Assembly (NCBI GenBank): GCA_017962085.1
Contig: JAGCWA010000053.1
Location: forward strand, 24,914-88,913
Direction of reading: 5' to 3'
Source of the DNA: Paludibacteraceae bacterium
Lineage (GTDB): Bacteria > Bacteroidota > Bacteroidia > Bacteroidales > Paludibacteraceae
DNA length: 64,000 nt
Numbering within the stretch: the stretch's first letter is position 1; the number at the start of each line of letters is the position of its first letter. The notes beneath the pieces were generated by a model. The model did not search any database. It was not told the DNA's origin and saw only the letters and a list, made by a program, of their open reading frames with translations. Shown here in pieces: positions 1-8,229 of the stretch. A program made the position numbers and the translations under genes.

Positions 1-66
1 GGATGCAAGCTACCTTACACTAGCTCGACAAACCATACAACAATAAACGCGCCAATCTTCAGACAT

Positions 67-105
67 AAAAAAGAAGAGGCATCAGACTTACCTGACGCCT
101 CTTCT
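67..105 (-). terminator. Rho-independent terminator of the RCC1-repeat gene
   Basis: On the minus strand a 9-bp stem (AGAAGAGGC with its complement, extended by a TCAG/CTGA pair) is followed by a run of T. It sits about 20 bases after the stop codon of the giant RCC1-repeat gene, so it most likely ends that transcript. Confidence 0.85.
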
Positions 106-123
106 CTACCATGCATATCACAA

Positions 124-3100
124 TTAATCGTCGAATTTCACTGCCTTCGTATTGCCCACGATGTAAACACCCTTTGGCAATCCCTTAAGAGCATCAGCCC
201 TCGTCACCGACTTCTTAATCAAGAGGCCTGTTGGGGTATAAACATCAACAATTGCTGACGGGTCATATGCCTCGACATCATCAACGCCGACAATTTCTAA
301 TTTCTTAACCACAGATTTCAGCTCAACCTTTTCACAATCCGCACAACTCATCTGGGTGAAATCCAAATTGAAATAACAGTTGCTATCAAATCCATTTAAC
401 ATCGACGAGTACACGTGTGCCGAAGATCCTATCCATCGAACGCCCAGACCATTTTCGTCCAATACAGGTGATTCAAAGATCGCACTGTTCGCTTTCAGCA
501 TCCTACAATCATACGTGAACATAGAAACATAGCCATTGAGTTCCATTCCCAACAGATAATTCTTCCCTGCAGCAAGAGCCGCGCCACATTTCACCGTGAG
601 AACAGTTCCTTTATCATCCACATCAACAAACGTCTGTTCTTTCCCCTTCCACACCAAACTATCAGCATCATAAGTGCCATAATCCGCATTATACGACAAG
701 CTATACAACATAGGCGTCACCGTAACATTTTCAGAAGACGAATACGCAGACACTTTCACATCAAAGCTATTCAATAAAACTGAGTTGTCAGTAGAGAGCA
801 AAAGACCATTTTTCACGAAAGACGTTTTACCCTTCAGATCCACATTCTTCACAAGGGAAGTCCGCAATTCTTTGTCCGCCCAAACGGAAGCGACCTGATT
901 ATCAAGAGAGGCGTACTTGCCCGATACGTGGGCTAAGCCATCACCGCCCTCGTGTTTAATCGTATCAATAGGCTGAGCACCGTTCTTGTCGGCATACAAA
1001 TAGATATCCGCCGCATCCGAATTGAAGCGGAAGGATAGGCTTTCCTCCGCCAAATTAGCAGGGTTCTCCACGTAAGAAGTATCACCCAAATCCACTATGC
1101 CTAGATTCTTGATGCGGACGTGCACATAATCGCTGGATTGTCCACAACGGCTTCTCAGTTCTACCGTATAGAAGCCCTCTCCCTGAACAGGGAATTCCCT
1201 ATTCGAGGAATTCGACAGATCTCCATTATAACTCCACTGCAAACCGCACTCGTCGTTATCTGTTGCCGTGACGATAGCGGTCAACACGCTTCCCGTAGGA
1301 CATAGCTCCACCGTATCCTTCATTCCCAATGTGACGGACGGACAAGGGTCTGACATATCACATGGCAAAGTGAAAGGATGCAGGTAGTGGATTTCCTTCT
1401 CATCCGAACCAACACCACACTGTCCCATATCGTTTAATCCGAAAGCGAAATACTCACTCTTCTTGTTAACGACAAAAGCGAAGTTGTCTCCAGCGATGAT
1501 GTCCACCGCATCATCAACCACTTTACCATCCTTATATATCAAGAACTCAGGAGCCGGAGTGGACCTTTCTTCCGAACCATTGCCAATCGCACCACCACCG
1601 TCTACGTTATTGCCCCAATACAAGAGATGACCGTCGAACGTCATGGCCATACCATAGCCTCTACCTGCAACAACCTTCTTGACAGAGGTCATAAAATCAT
1701 TTCCGCTAATGGACTTGTAATCGCCCGCCAAGACACGTCTTGCACGCTTATGAATAACGTGGCCACCAGTGCCGGTAGCATTACCCCAGCCACCATTACC
1801 CCAGCCATACAGATTTCCCTCCTTGGTCAAGGCAAATGCGCACACATCACCTGAAGCCATATCGATAACATTATCAAGAGGCCTTTGCGTTTCCTCCAAG
1901 AGAAGTGGTTTTAGCACAAAATCAGCGAGTCTACCATCAGCTCCGGCATCATTTCCATTCCATTCCCCAACCGAATAAAGACGTCCATCAGGCCGCAACA
2001 CTCTAAATGAATTATCACCCGCAGACACCTTTACGACATCATCCACTACACCATTTTCGTCCATGAGGAATCTGCCCTCACCACGTGCGAGATGGTCATA
2101 CGACACCAAGGCACGTCCATCGTTGAACAACACGATGACACCCGTGGTACTACCCTTCACACTCTTGACATTACCAATGTATTGTCCACCAGGGATTCCA
2201 TCCTCGTTATAACCCACCATCTCAGGGAGGCACCTTACAGGTGTAAGCTTATCATAATATCGGACATTTCCCCAAAGAGCTTGTCCCCAAGTATAGAGAA
2301 CGCCCCTATCAGAAACTCCCCAGGAAGTAAAACCGGAGCCTGCGTCAATTTGGGTTAGTTTGACTCCGTTGGTATTGACCAACTGAGGCGTCGCATAGAA
2401 ACTCTTCTGCACAAATCCCGCCACAGTCGTATCGAGTCCCAAGAAGTTCTCCACACCATAAGCCGAGCTATCCGTTCCCCAAGTATAGACCTTGTGATCG
2501 TCGCAGAGAAGGATTCCATTAGCACTACCGGCACTGATATTCGGAGCCATAGCGGCAATAGCAAAGGTGTCACCCAAAGACTTGACCAACGAATTCAGCT
2601 GAACCCTTTCGCAATCCATACAACTTCTCTGGGCGAAGACCAAATTGAAGTAGCAGTTTTCATCAGAATCATACGACGTTGAATCATACGAACCCATCGT
2701 TTCTCCTATCCATCGAATGCCCAATCCTTTTTCATCCAAAATAGGGGATCCGAAGACCGGATTGTGTGTGCCTGTCGCCCCGGCACAAGTGAATTCGTAC
2801 AGATTGAGCATTCCTGTAGTATTCATGCCTAACACATACACTCCATTTCCGTCAATATTCGCACCGCACTCCACAGAGATGACGGTAGAATCTGCGTCAA
2901 CAAGGAATGACTGTTTTTTGCCTTCCCACACCTTTTCACCGACAACATAGCAACCCAAGGATCCGCTCATCACCGCCTTATACAGCGCAGGAGTAACCGT
3001 AAATTCAGAAGTGACAGGATCGAAGTTCTTTATCTTCAAATCAAAGCTCTTCAGCACAGAAGGAATTTCCGTAGTAAGCATCATGCCCTTCTTAAGGAAA

Positions 3101-4902
3101 GACCTTTCAATACCCTTACCCACATTCTTCACAAGGGAAGTACGCACTTCTCCATCCGCCCAAACGGAAGCGATCTGATGATCAAGAGAGGCGTATTTAC
3201 CCAAAACGGAGATTCTGCCATCACCGCCCTTATGTTTAATCGTATCGATAGGTTGAGTGCTTTCCTTGTCGGCATACAAACAGATATCCGTCGCCTCCGA
3301 ACGGAAGCTGAACATAAGATTATCCTTCGACACATCTGTCGGGTTCTTCACATACGAAACATCGCCCAAGTTCTCTATGCCAAGTTTCTTAATGCGTACG
3401 TAAACAGAATCGCTGACTTTTCCGCAACGACCACTCAACTCCACCGTATAGAGGCCCTCGTAGAGAACCGGGAATTCCGTGTTCTTATCGGCACTCCTAA
3501 AAATTCCGTCGTAGCCCCACCTCATACTGTACTTTTCGCCATCAACAGCCGTGATGAAGGCGGTCAACGCACTTCCTGTAGGACAAAGGTCCACCGTGTC
3601 CTTCATTCCCAAAGTGACAGACGGACAAGGAGCAGGCACCTCACAAGACCAATGGAGAGGATGCAAGTAGTGGATTTCATCCTCGTTGGAGCCAACACCG
3701 CACTGACCCATATCATTTAGTCCGAAAGCGAAATATTCACCCTTCTTGTTGATGACAAAAGCAAAGTTGTCTCCAGCGACAATATCCACCGCATCGTCGA
3801 CCACCTTGCCGTCCTTATACACAAGAAACTCAGGGGATAAGACGTACCTCGTATTCGAGCTGTTGCCCATCACACCGCCATTACCATCGTTATTGCCCCA
3901 ATACAACAAATATCCGTCAAATGTCATGGCCATGCCATAGGCTCTACCCGTCACCACCTTCTTGACAGAGGTCAGATATTCATCTCCGCTAATGGTTTTG
4001 TAAGCCCCAGACACAACACGATAAGCATTTGTGTTTTCACTTGAAGACATGGAACCGATGCCGGTGCAACCTCCCCAATCACCATTGCCCCAACCATACA
4101 GATGCCCCTCCTTGGTCAAAGCAAATGCGCACACATCGCCAGAGGCCACATCAATAATATCTTCGAGAGGTTTCTTTGTTTCCCCCAGGAGAAGCGGTTT
4201 AATACTATAATCATCAAGATCAGATGTCGACCTCGTATTATTTCCATTCCAATCTCCCATCGAATACAGACGTCCGTCAGACCGTAACACTCTGAACGAG
4301 TTATCGCCCGCAGACACCTTTATGATATCATCCACTACACCCTTCTCGTCCTCGACAAGTCTGCCTTTGCCATCCGAGAAAAAGGTATACGACACCAAAG
4401 CGCGTCCGTCGTTGAACAACACAATGGCACCCGTAGTACTACCCTTCACGCATTTCACATTGCCTATGTATTTGCCGCCAAGAGAACCGTCCTCGTTATA
4501 ACCATCCAACCCGGCAGTGCTTCTGACCGGTGTGGGGTACTCATATACAGTCGTTTCGCCTTCGGAAATAGCTTGCCCCCAAGAATATAACACACCCTTT
4601 TCAGACACGCCCCAGAAAGTAAAACCGGAGCCAGCATCGACTTGAGCCAACTTAACTCCCCTATTGTCAACCAATTGGGGAGTTATATAATACTTCTTCC
4701 GCTCGAATCCCGCCATCGACGTGTCGAGACACAAGAAGTTCTTCACTCCATAATCCGAACTATCAGTTCCCCATGCATAAATTTGATGGTCTTCGCACAG
4801 GACAATTCCATTAGCGCTACCGGCACTGAGATTCGGATTGGCATTACCGCCAACACTGCACAAAAACACAGGTGATAATAAAAGTAAATTTCTTATTCTC
4901 AT
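124..4902 (-). CDS. Giant secreted RCC1-repeat protein, internally duplicated, with T9SS-like C-terminus
   Basis: About 1592 residues from the ATG at 4902; an in-frame ATG four codons upstream (4914) is the alternative start. The first ~22 residues (MRIRNLLLLSPVFLCSVGGNA) form a signal peptide. The body carries many RCC1/ALPHA-type repeat motifs (ending in forms like LYGWGNG, YAWGTDSS, LYSMGDW), which fold into beta-propellers. The protein is two homologous halves, roughly residues 25-785 and 786-1592, each with a propeller part, a Cys/Pro-rich joint (PCPSVTLGMKDTV) and a beta-sandwich part. The last ~40 residues (PTGLLIKK...GLPKGVYIVG...VKF) resemble a T9SS sorting domain, so export to the cell surface is likely. 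No catalytic motif seen; a binding or adhesion role is only an inference. It is a single-gene unit with its own promoter and terminator. Confidence 0.85.
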   Translation of the reverse strand: MRIRNLLLLSPVFLCSVGGNANPNLSAGSANGIVLCEDHQIYAWGTDSSDYGVKNFLCLDTSMAGFERKKYYITPQLVDNRGVKLAQVDAGSGFTFWGVSEKGVLYSWGQAISEGETTVYEYPTPVRSTAGLDGYNEDGSLGGKYIGNVKCVKGSTTGAIVLFNDGRALVSYTFFSDGKGRLVEDEKGVVDDIIKVSAGDNSFRVLRSDGRLYSMGDWNGNNTRSTSDLDDYSIKPLLLGETKKPLEDIIDVASGDVCAFALTKEGHLYGWGNGDWGGCTGIGSMSSSENTNAYRVVSGAYKTISGDEYLTSVKKVVTGRAYGMAMTFDGYLLYWGNNDGNGGVMGNSSNTRYVLSPEFLVYKDGKVVDDAVDIVAGDNFAFVINKKGEYFAFGLNDMGQCGVGSNEDEIHYLHPLHWSCEVPAPCPSVTLGMKDTVDLCPTGSALTAFITAVDGEKYSMRWGYDGIFRSADKNTEFPVLYEGLYTVELSGRCGKVSDSVYVRIKKLGIENLGDVSYVKNPTDVSKDNLMFSFRSEATDICLYADKESTQPIDTIKHKGGDGRISVLGKYASLDHQIASVWADGEVRTSLVKNVGKGIERSFLKKGMMLTTEIPSVLKSFDLKIKNFDPVTSEFTVTPALYKAVMSGSLGCYVVGEKVWEGKKQSFLVDADSTVISVECGANIDGNGVYVLGMNTTGMLNLYEFTCAGATGTHNPVFGSPILDEKGLGIRWIGETMGSYDSTSYDSDENCYFNLVFAQRSCMDCERVQLNSLVKSLGDTFAIAAMAPNISAGSANGILLCDDHKVYTWGTDSSAYGVENFLGLDTTVAGFVQKSFYATPQLVNTNGVKLTQIDAGSGFTSWGVSDRGVLYTWGQALWGNVRYYDKLTPVRCLPEMVGYNEDGIPGGQYIGNVKSVKGSTTGVIVLFNDGRALVSYDHLARGEGRFLMDENGVVDDVVKVSAGDNSFRVLRPDGRLYSVGEWNGNDAGADGRLADFVLKPLLLEETQRPLDNVIDMASGDVCAFALTKEGNLYGWGNGGWGNATGTGGHVIHKRARRVLAGDYKSISGNDFMTSVKKVVAGRGYGMAMTFDGHLLYWGNNVDGGGAIGNGSEERSTPAPEFLIYKDGKVVDDAVDIIAGDNFAFVVNKKSEYFAFGLNDMGQCGVGSDEKEIHYLHPFTLPCDMSDPCPSVTLGMKDTVELCPTGSVLTAIVTATDNDECGLQWSYNGDLSNSSNREFPVQGEGFYTVELRSRCGQSSDYVHVRIKNLGIVDLGDTSYVENPANLAEESLSFRFNSDAADIYLYADKNGAQPIDTIKHEGGDGLAHVSGKYASLDNQVASVWADKELRTSLVKNVDLKGKTSFVKNGLLLSTDNSVLLNSFDVKVSAYSSSENVTVTPMLYSLSYNADYGTYDADSLVWKGKEQTFVDVDDKGTVLTVKCGAALAAGKNYLLGMELNGYVSMFTYDCRMLKANSAIFESPVLDENGLGVRWIGSSAHVYSSMLNGFDSNCYFNLDFTQMSCADCEKVELKSVVKKLEIVGVDDVEAYDPSAIVDVYTPTGLLIKKSVTRADALKGLPKGVYIVGNTKAVKFDD

Positions 4903-5006
4903 ACCACTACTCATTATTTGTTTATATATACCTCAAAATTTGGTTTCCACAAAACATCTTTAGAGACCCACTAAAGACAACATTTTTACAATATGCAAAT
5001 ATATAA

Positions 5007-5038
5007 CAAATATACGTAAATGTTATCAAATACACAAA
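5007..5038 (-). promoter_or_regulatory. Bacteroidota-type promoter of the RCC1-repeat gene
   Basis: Minus strand: TTTG (complement of 5035-5038), 20-base spacer, then TATATTTG (complement of 5007-5014), matching TTTG-N19/21-TAnnTTTG. A second TATATTTG copy lies at 4996-5003 but with a less suitable spacing of 23. The leader would be about 90-100 nt. Confidence 0.6.
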
Positions 5039-5087
5039 AAAATATACACTTGGCTGGTTATCAACAATTTGGAAACGTGTTATATAT

Positions 5088-6218
5088 TTAATCATTTATC
5101 ATCATCATCTCCTCCATCACCGCATCCGAGACGAAAAGACCCTGCTCGGTCAGGAAGAGACGGTCAGACGTGCGACAAAGCAGTCCACGATCAATGAAAG
5201 GTTGCGCCTGCCTCATACAATAGGAAACATACGGTTCGCCGAACCGCTCCGAAAGGTGTTTCAAGTCCATTCCCGCAAGGGTGCGCAACGAAGTGATGAC
5301 ATAGTCATTGTAGGAGGAGGTTTCATCCAGCACCTCCATCTCATAGTAAGGTTCGCCCGAACGGATGGCTTCGATATAGCGGCGGGTGTTGGAGATATTC
5401 CAACGTCTATCCTTGCCGTCGAACGAATGGGCGGCCGGACCCGCGCCCAAATAAGGCGTGCCGTCCCAATAGGAGGAGTTGTGCCGCGCATGACATCCCG
5501 GCCGGGCGAAATTGGAGATCTCATATTGCTGGATACCAGCCTCTTGCAGCATGGAGCGAAGCAGATAGAACATCTCGACGCTCAGCTCCTCGTCCACCTC
5601 ACGCACCTCACCCTTCTGCAGCATCCTGTAGATCTTCGTTCCCTCCTCATAGGTCAGATGGTAGGCGGAGATGTGCGGGACATCCAGTTCGATAGCCTGG
5701 CGCAGGTTATCCTCCCAAGCGGAGAGGGTCTGGTTCGGCAGTCCGTAGATCAGGTCGATACTGATGTTCGGGAAGCCGTGCGACTGGCAACGACGCACCG
5801 CCGCTTTCGCCTCCTCCGCCGTATGCCTGCGGTTCAAGAGGGTCAGGTCATCGTCGTGGAAGCTCTGTATGCCTATGCTCAAACGGTTAATGGGGAAGCG
5901 TTTCAGCGACGACAGGAAATCATCGGAAAGGTCGTCCGGGTTTGCCTCCAGCGTCACCTCCTCGAGAGTGCAAGGGTAATTCGCCTCCACGGCAGAGAAG
6001 ATTTCGGAAAGCTCGTCCGGGCGCAGGAGCGAAGGCGTGCCACCCCCGAAATAGAGCGTCTTCACAGTCTCCCCCCGCAGGTAGTCCCGCCGCTCGGTCA
6101 ACTCCGCGCAGATAGCATCGACCAGTTCGGAACGGTTGCCGTCGAACGTGGAGGAGTAGAAGTCGCAATAGACGCAACGGCTTCTGCAGAGCGGAATATG
6201 GATGTAGATGCCTGCCAT
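5088..6218 (-). CDS. hemW: HemW-like radical SAM protein (coproporphyrinogen III oxidase family)
   Basis: 376 residues, normal for the family. The radical SAM cluster motif CRSRCVYC is at residues 11-18 (Cys 11, 15, 18) right after the N-terminal IYIHIPLC, typical of HemW, followed by GGGTPS near residue 58 and the HemW C-terminal region. HemW binds a 4Fe-4S cluster, SAM and heme and is thought to act as a heme chaperone rather than as the true oxygen-independent coproporphyrinogen oxidase HemN; HemN carries a longer N-terminus, absent here. A TATCTTTG promoter element ends five bases before the ATG, so the transcript may be leaderless. Confidence 0.92.
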   Translation of the reverse strand: MAGIYIHIPLCRSRCVYCDFYSSTFDGNRSELVDAICAELTERRDYLRGETVKTLYFGGGTPSLLRPDELSEIFSAVEANYPCTLEEVTLEANPDDLSDDFLSSLKRFPINRLSIGIQSFHDDDLTLLNRRHTAEEAKAAVRRCQSHGFPNISIDLIYGLPNQTLSAWEDNLRQAIELDVPHISAYHLTYEEGTKIYRMLQKGEVREVDEELSVEMFYLLRSMLQEAGIQQYEISNFARPGCHARHNSSYWDGTPYLGAGPAAHSFDGKDRRWNISNTRRYIEAIRSGEPYYEMEVLDETSSYNDYVITSLRTLAGMDLKHLSERFGEPYVSYCMRQAQPFIDRGLLCRTSDRLFLTEQGLFVSDAVMEEMMMIND

Positions 6219-6222
6219 GGCG

Positions 6223-6230
6223 CAAAGATA
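6223..6230 (-). promoter_or_regulatory. -7 element of hemW, almost touching the start codon
   Basis: TATCTTTG (complement of 6223-6230) matches TAnnTTTG. No TTTG is seen at the -33 position. With the ATG at 6218 transcription would begin at or within a few bases of the start codon. Confidence 0.45.
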
Positions 6231-6269
6231 GTAAAAATGGAGGAGGCCCCCAGCGAGGAAAACGCTTTA

Positions 6270-7568
6270 TTATAATGACTTAAGCTCCTCGACGAAAGCG
6301 TACAAAGGCAAATTCGTCATCCAGTCTTGCCTGTCTAAATCCTTCATCGACAATCGAATGGCCTTCAAATCGGGATGCTTATTAACAATCGCCTTTAATG
6401 ATTTGGAATGGACATTTTCCTCCGCCTTCACTTCAACAGGGGAAACAGAAGTCTTTCCTTGAATCACAAAATCCACCTCCAAATGGGCATCCTCCGACGA
6501 ATAATAAAAAGGATTTATACCATTGCAAATCAACGAATCACACACAAATAATTCCGTAAAAGCACCCTTATACTCCTTGAAAATAGCATTGTTTGTAAGA
6601 ACAGCCTCCGCCGAAGCGCCTACCATCGCACCCATCAAACCGACATCCAATATGAACAATTTGAACGAAGAAAAATCTTCGTAGAATTTCAAAGGAGACT
6701 CTATTTTATTAACCCTATTCACCTTATAAACTAGGCCAGCATCAACAAGCCACTGGATAGCAAGGTCAAAATCATTGGCACGAGCTCCCTTTTTCATCGC
6801 ACCATATATGAATTTCTTGTTTTCCTTAGCGAGCTGGGAAGGGATGGAATTCCAAACCATATTAATTCGTGGGACCTGATTCACAGGCGCATGTTTCGAA
6901 AAATCCCGCGCATAGTCGAAAAGAATCTGTTCCTGCATCTCACGAACAGCACGAGGTCCATTCCCCGAGACGAATCCTTGAACCACCGCCGGCATTCCAC
7001 CAACATAATAATATTGCCGCAAAAGATCAACAAATTCTCCCTTAAGCAGGTTGACAACCTCCCAATTGTTATTCCGCAACACATCAACGAGTTGGGCCTT
7101 CCCCATAGCGGACAAGAACTCCTCGAACGACATCGGATACATTTTCAACATGTCAACCTTCCCTACCGGAAACGAATAATTTCCATGGAGCGAAATTCCC
7201 AACAACGAACCCGCCACCGCAATAGGATAGTCCGGAGCATCTTCGCAAAAAAACTTCAGCGAATTGAGTGCCGCAGGAGATTCCTGAATCTCATCAACCA
7301 CAATGAGTGTGTCGTTAGGGGTAATGTCAACCCCAGAAAGAGCAGAAAGAGCCATGATGATAGATTGGACACTCGAACCACTCTCCAATATATGCCTAGC
7401 TTGAGCATTTCTATCCAAAGAAAAATAGACATGTTTCGTAAATTCACGTTCGGCAAATTCACGAAGGACAAATGTTTTTCCCACCTGCCTCGCCCCATTT
7501 ACAATCAGGGGTTTTCTGTTTTTTTTCAACTTCCACTCAATCAGTGATTTATAAATTACTCTTTCCAT
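6270..7568 (-). CDS. AAA-family ATPase with C-terminal DUF4143 / PD-(D/E)XK-like domain
   Basis: 432 residues. N-terminal AAA domain: Walker A GARQVGKT at about 25-32, Walker B TLIVVDEIQE near 87-96. The C-terminal DUF4143 part contains LEVDFVIQG...SPVEVKA, the D...E-x-K pattern of a PD-(D/E)XK nuclease fold. The family is widespread in Bacteroidota as strain-variable single genes; its function is not established, with suggestions ranging from DNA processing to mobile or defence roles. It is separated from hemW by 51 bases and reads the same way, but has its own upstream region with a striking repeat array (7576-7689), pointing to separate, probably repressed, expression. Lower GC and more A-rich codon use than the flanking housekeeping genes are visible by eye, fitting an accessory origin. 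Confidence 0.9.
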   Translation of the reverse strand: MERVIYKSLIEWKLKKNRKPLIVNGARQVGKTFVLREFAEREFTKHVYFSLDRNAQARHILESGSSVQSIIMALSALSGVDITPNDTLIVVDEIQESPAALNSLKFFCEDAPDYPIAVAGSLLGISLHGNYSFPVGKVDMLKMYPMSFEEFLSAMGKAQLVDVLRNNNWEVVNLLKGEFVDLLRQYYYVGGMPAVVQGFVSGNGPRAVREMQEQILFDYARDFSKHAPVNQVPRINMVWNSIPSQLAKENKKFIYGAMKKGARANDFDLAIQWLVDAGLVYKVNRVNKIESPLKFYEDFSSFKLFILDVGLMGAMVGASAEAVLTNNAIFKEYKGAFTELFVCDSLICNGINPFYYSSEDAHLEVDFVIQGKTSVSPVEVKAEENVHSKSLKAIVNKHPDLKAIRLSMKDLDRQDWMTNLPLYAFVEELKSL

Positions 7569-7575
7569 TGTATTT

Positions 7576-7689
7576 ACACTTTTCGGGACAACAAATCGTC
7601 ACAAATATACACTTTTCGGGACGATATTGCAAGAATTACAACACTTTTCGGGACGATAAACCACTCCAACCCCACACTTTTCGGGACGA
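7576..7689 (-). repeat. Four 16-bp direct repeats in a 32-33-bp phased array (operator-like)
   Basis: Plus-strand unit ACACTTTTCGGGACGA at 7609-7624, 7641-7656 and 7674-7689, and ACACTTTTCGGGACAA at 7576-7591. Starts are 33, 32 and 33 bases apart, about three helical turns, so all copies face the same side of the DNA. Spacers (16-17 bases) are unrelated. The array covers the promoter and leader of the AAA ATPase gene. Confidence 0.9.
7602..7633 (-). promoter_or_regulatory. Promoter of the AAA ATPase gene, embedded in the repeat array
   Basis: Minus strand: CTTG (complement of 7630-7633), 20-base spacer, TATATTTG (complement of 7602-7609). Repeat copy two fills the spacer and copy one lies between the predicted start site and the ATG at 7568, so a protein bound to the repeats would block transcription. 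Confidence 0.55.
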
Positions 7690-7732
7690 ATACCACAAAA
7701 AAAAATATAGCAGGGTAAGTAATCTATCCTTA

Positions 7733-7763
7733 TTTGCGCAACCGAAATTTTTCCATAACTTTG
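7733..7763 (+). promoter_or_regulatory. Bacteroidota-type promoter of yraN
   Basis: TTTG at 7733-7736, 19-base spacer, TAACTTTG at 7756-7763, a full match to the consensus. Leader to the ATG at 7806 is about 35-40 nt. Confidence 0.75.
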
Positions 7764-7805
7764 CATCAAATTCAATTAATTACTAACCTGTTTATTTGTG
7801 AAATC

Positions 7806-8168
7806 ATGGCAGAACATAACGAATTAGGCCTATTAGGCGAAGAAAAAGCAGTGGAATACCTCTCGGCGAAAGGGTACAAAATTAGGCATCGCAACTGGCG
7901 GAGCGGCAAGCTGGAACTGGACATCGTGGCGGAAAAGGATGGCACCTTGGTGGTCGTGGAAGTGCGGACCCGGCGGGACAACTTCCTCCTCGCCCCAGCG
8001 GAGACAGTGAACAAGACGAAGATGCGCAACACCATCTCGGCGGCGGAAGCCTACATCTTCAAGTTCAACATCATGATGCCTACCCAATTCGACATCCTCT
8101 CCGTCGTCGTCGGCGCCCAGAACAGTTCATTCAAAATCGAACACATAGAAGATGCATTTTTACCATAA
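7806..8168 (+). CDS. yraN: YraN family (UPF0102) putative nuclease
   Basis: 120 residues, usual length. Start at 7806 (MAEHNELGLLGEEKAVEYL) fits the family's N-terminal G-x2-GE-x2-A-x2-YL pattern; upstream in-frame codons overlap the promoter. The PD-(D/E)XK core is visible: E in GEEKA, D in ELDIVAEKDG, and the EVRTR strand (E-x-K variant with R), then the conserved KTKMRNTISAAEAYI helix. The family resembles Holliday-junction-resolvase-type nucleases; its cellular job is unknown. sufS follows 61 bases later on the same strand. Confidence 0.88.
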   Translation: MAEHNELGLLGEEKAVEYLSAKGYKIRHRNWRSGKLELDIVAEKDGTLVVVEVRTRRDNFLLAPAETVNKTKMRNTISAAEAYIFKFNIMMPTQFDILSVVVGAQNSSFKIEHIEDAFLP

Positions 8169-8195
8169 GGAGGTATTGGATTGGCACTTTTTTAA

Positions 8196-8203
8196 TACAT
8201 TCG
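8196..8203 (+). promoter_or_regulatory. Possible -7 element for sufS
   Basis: TACATTCG is a one-base variant of TAnnTTTG, about 27 bases before the sufS ATG. The -33 match is poor, so sufS may also be read from the yraN promoter. Confidence 0.35.
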
Positions 8204-8229
8204 CGCAAAATATAAAAAACGATAGCAAG

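Noticed and set aside
5202-6275. Long open frame on the plus strand opposite hemW (357 codons)
   Set aside because: Lies entirely antisense to hemW, which has all its motifs; the frame has no recognisable domain and no promoter, and is a by-product of the high-GC codons of hemW.
7576-7689. CRISPR array
   Set aside because: Four 16-bp units with 16-17-bp spacers are too short and the spacers too small for CRISPR; no cas genes nearby. The phasing fits operators.
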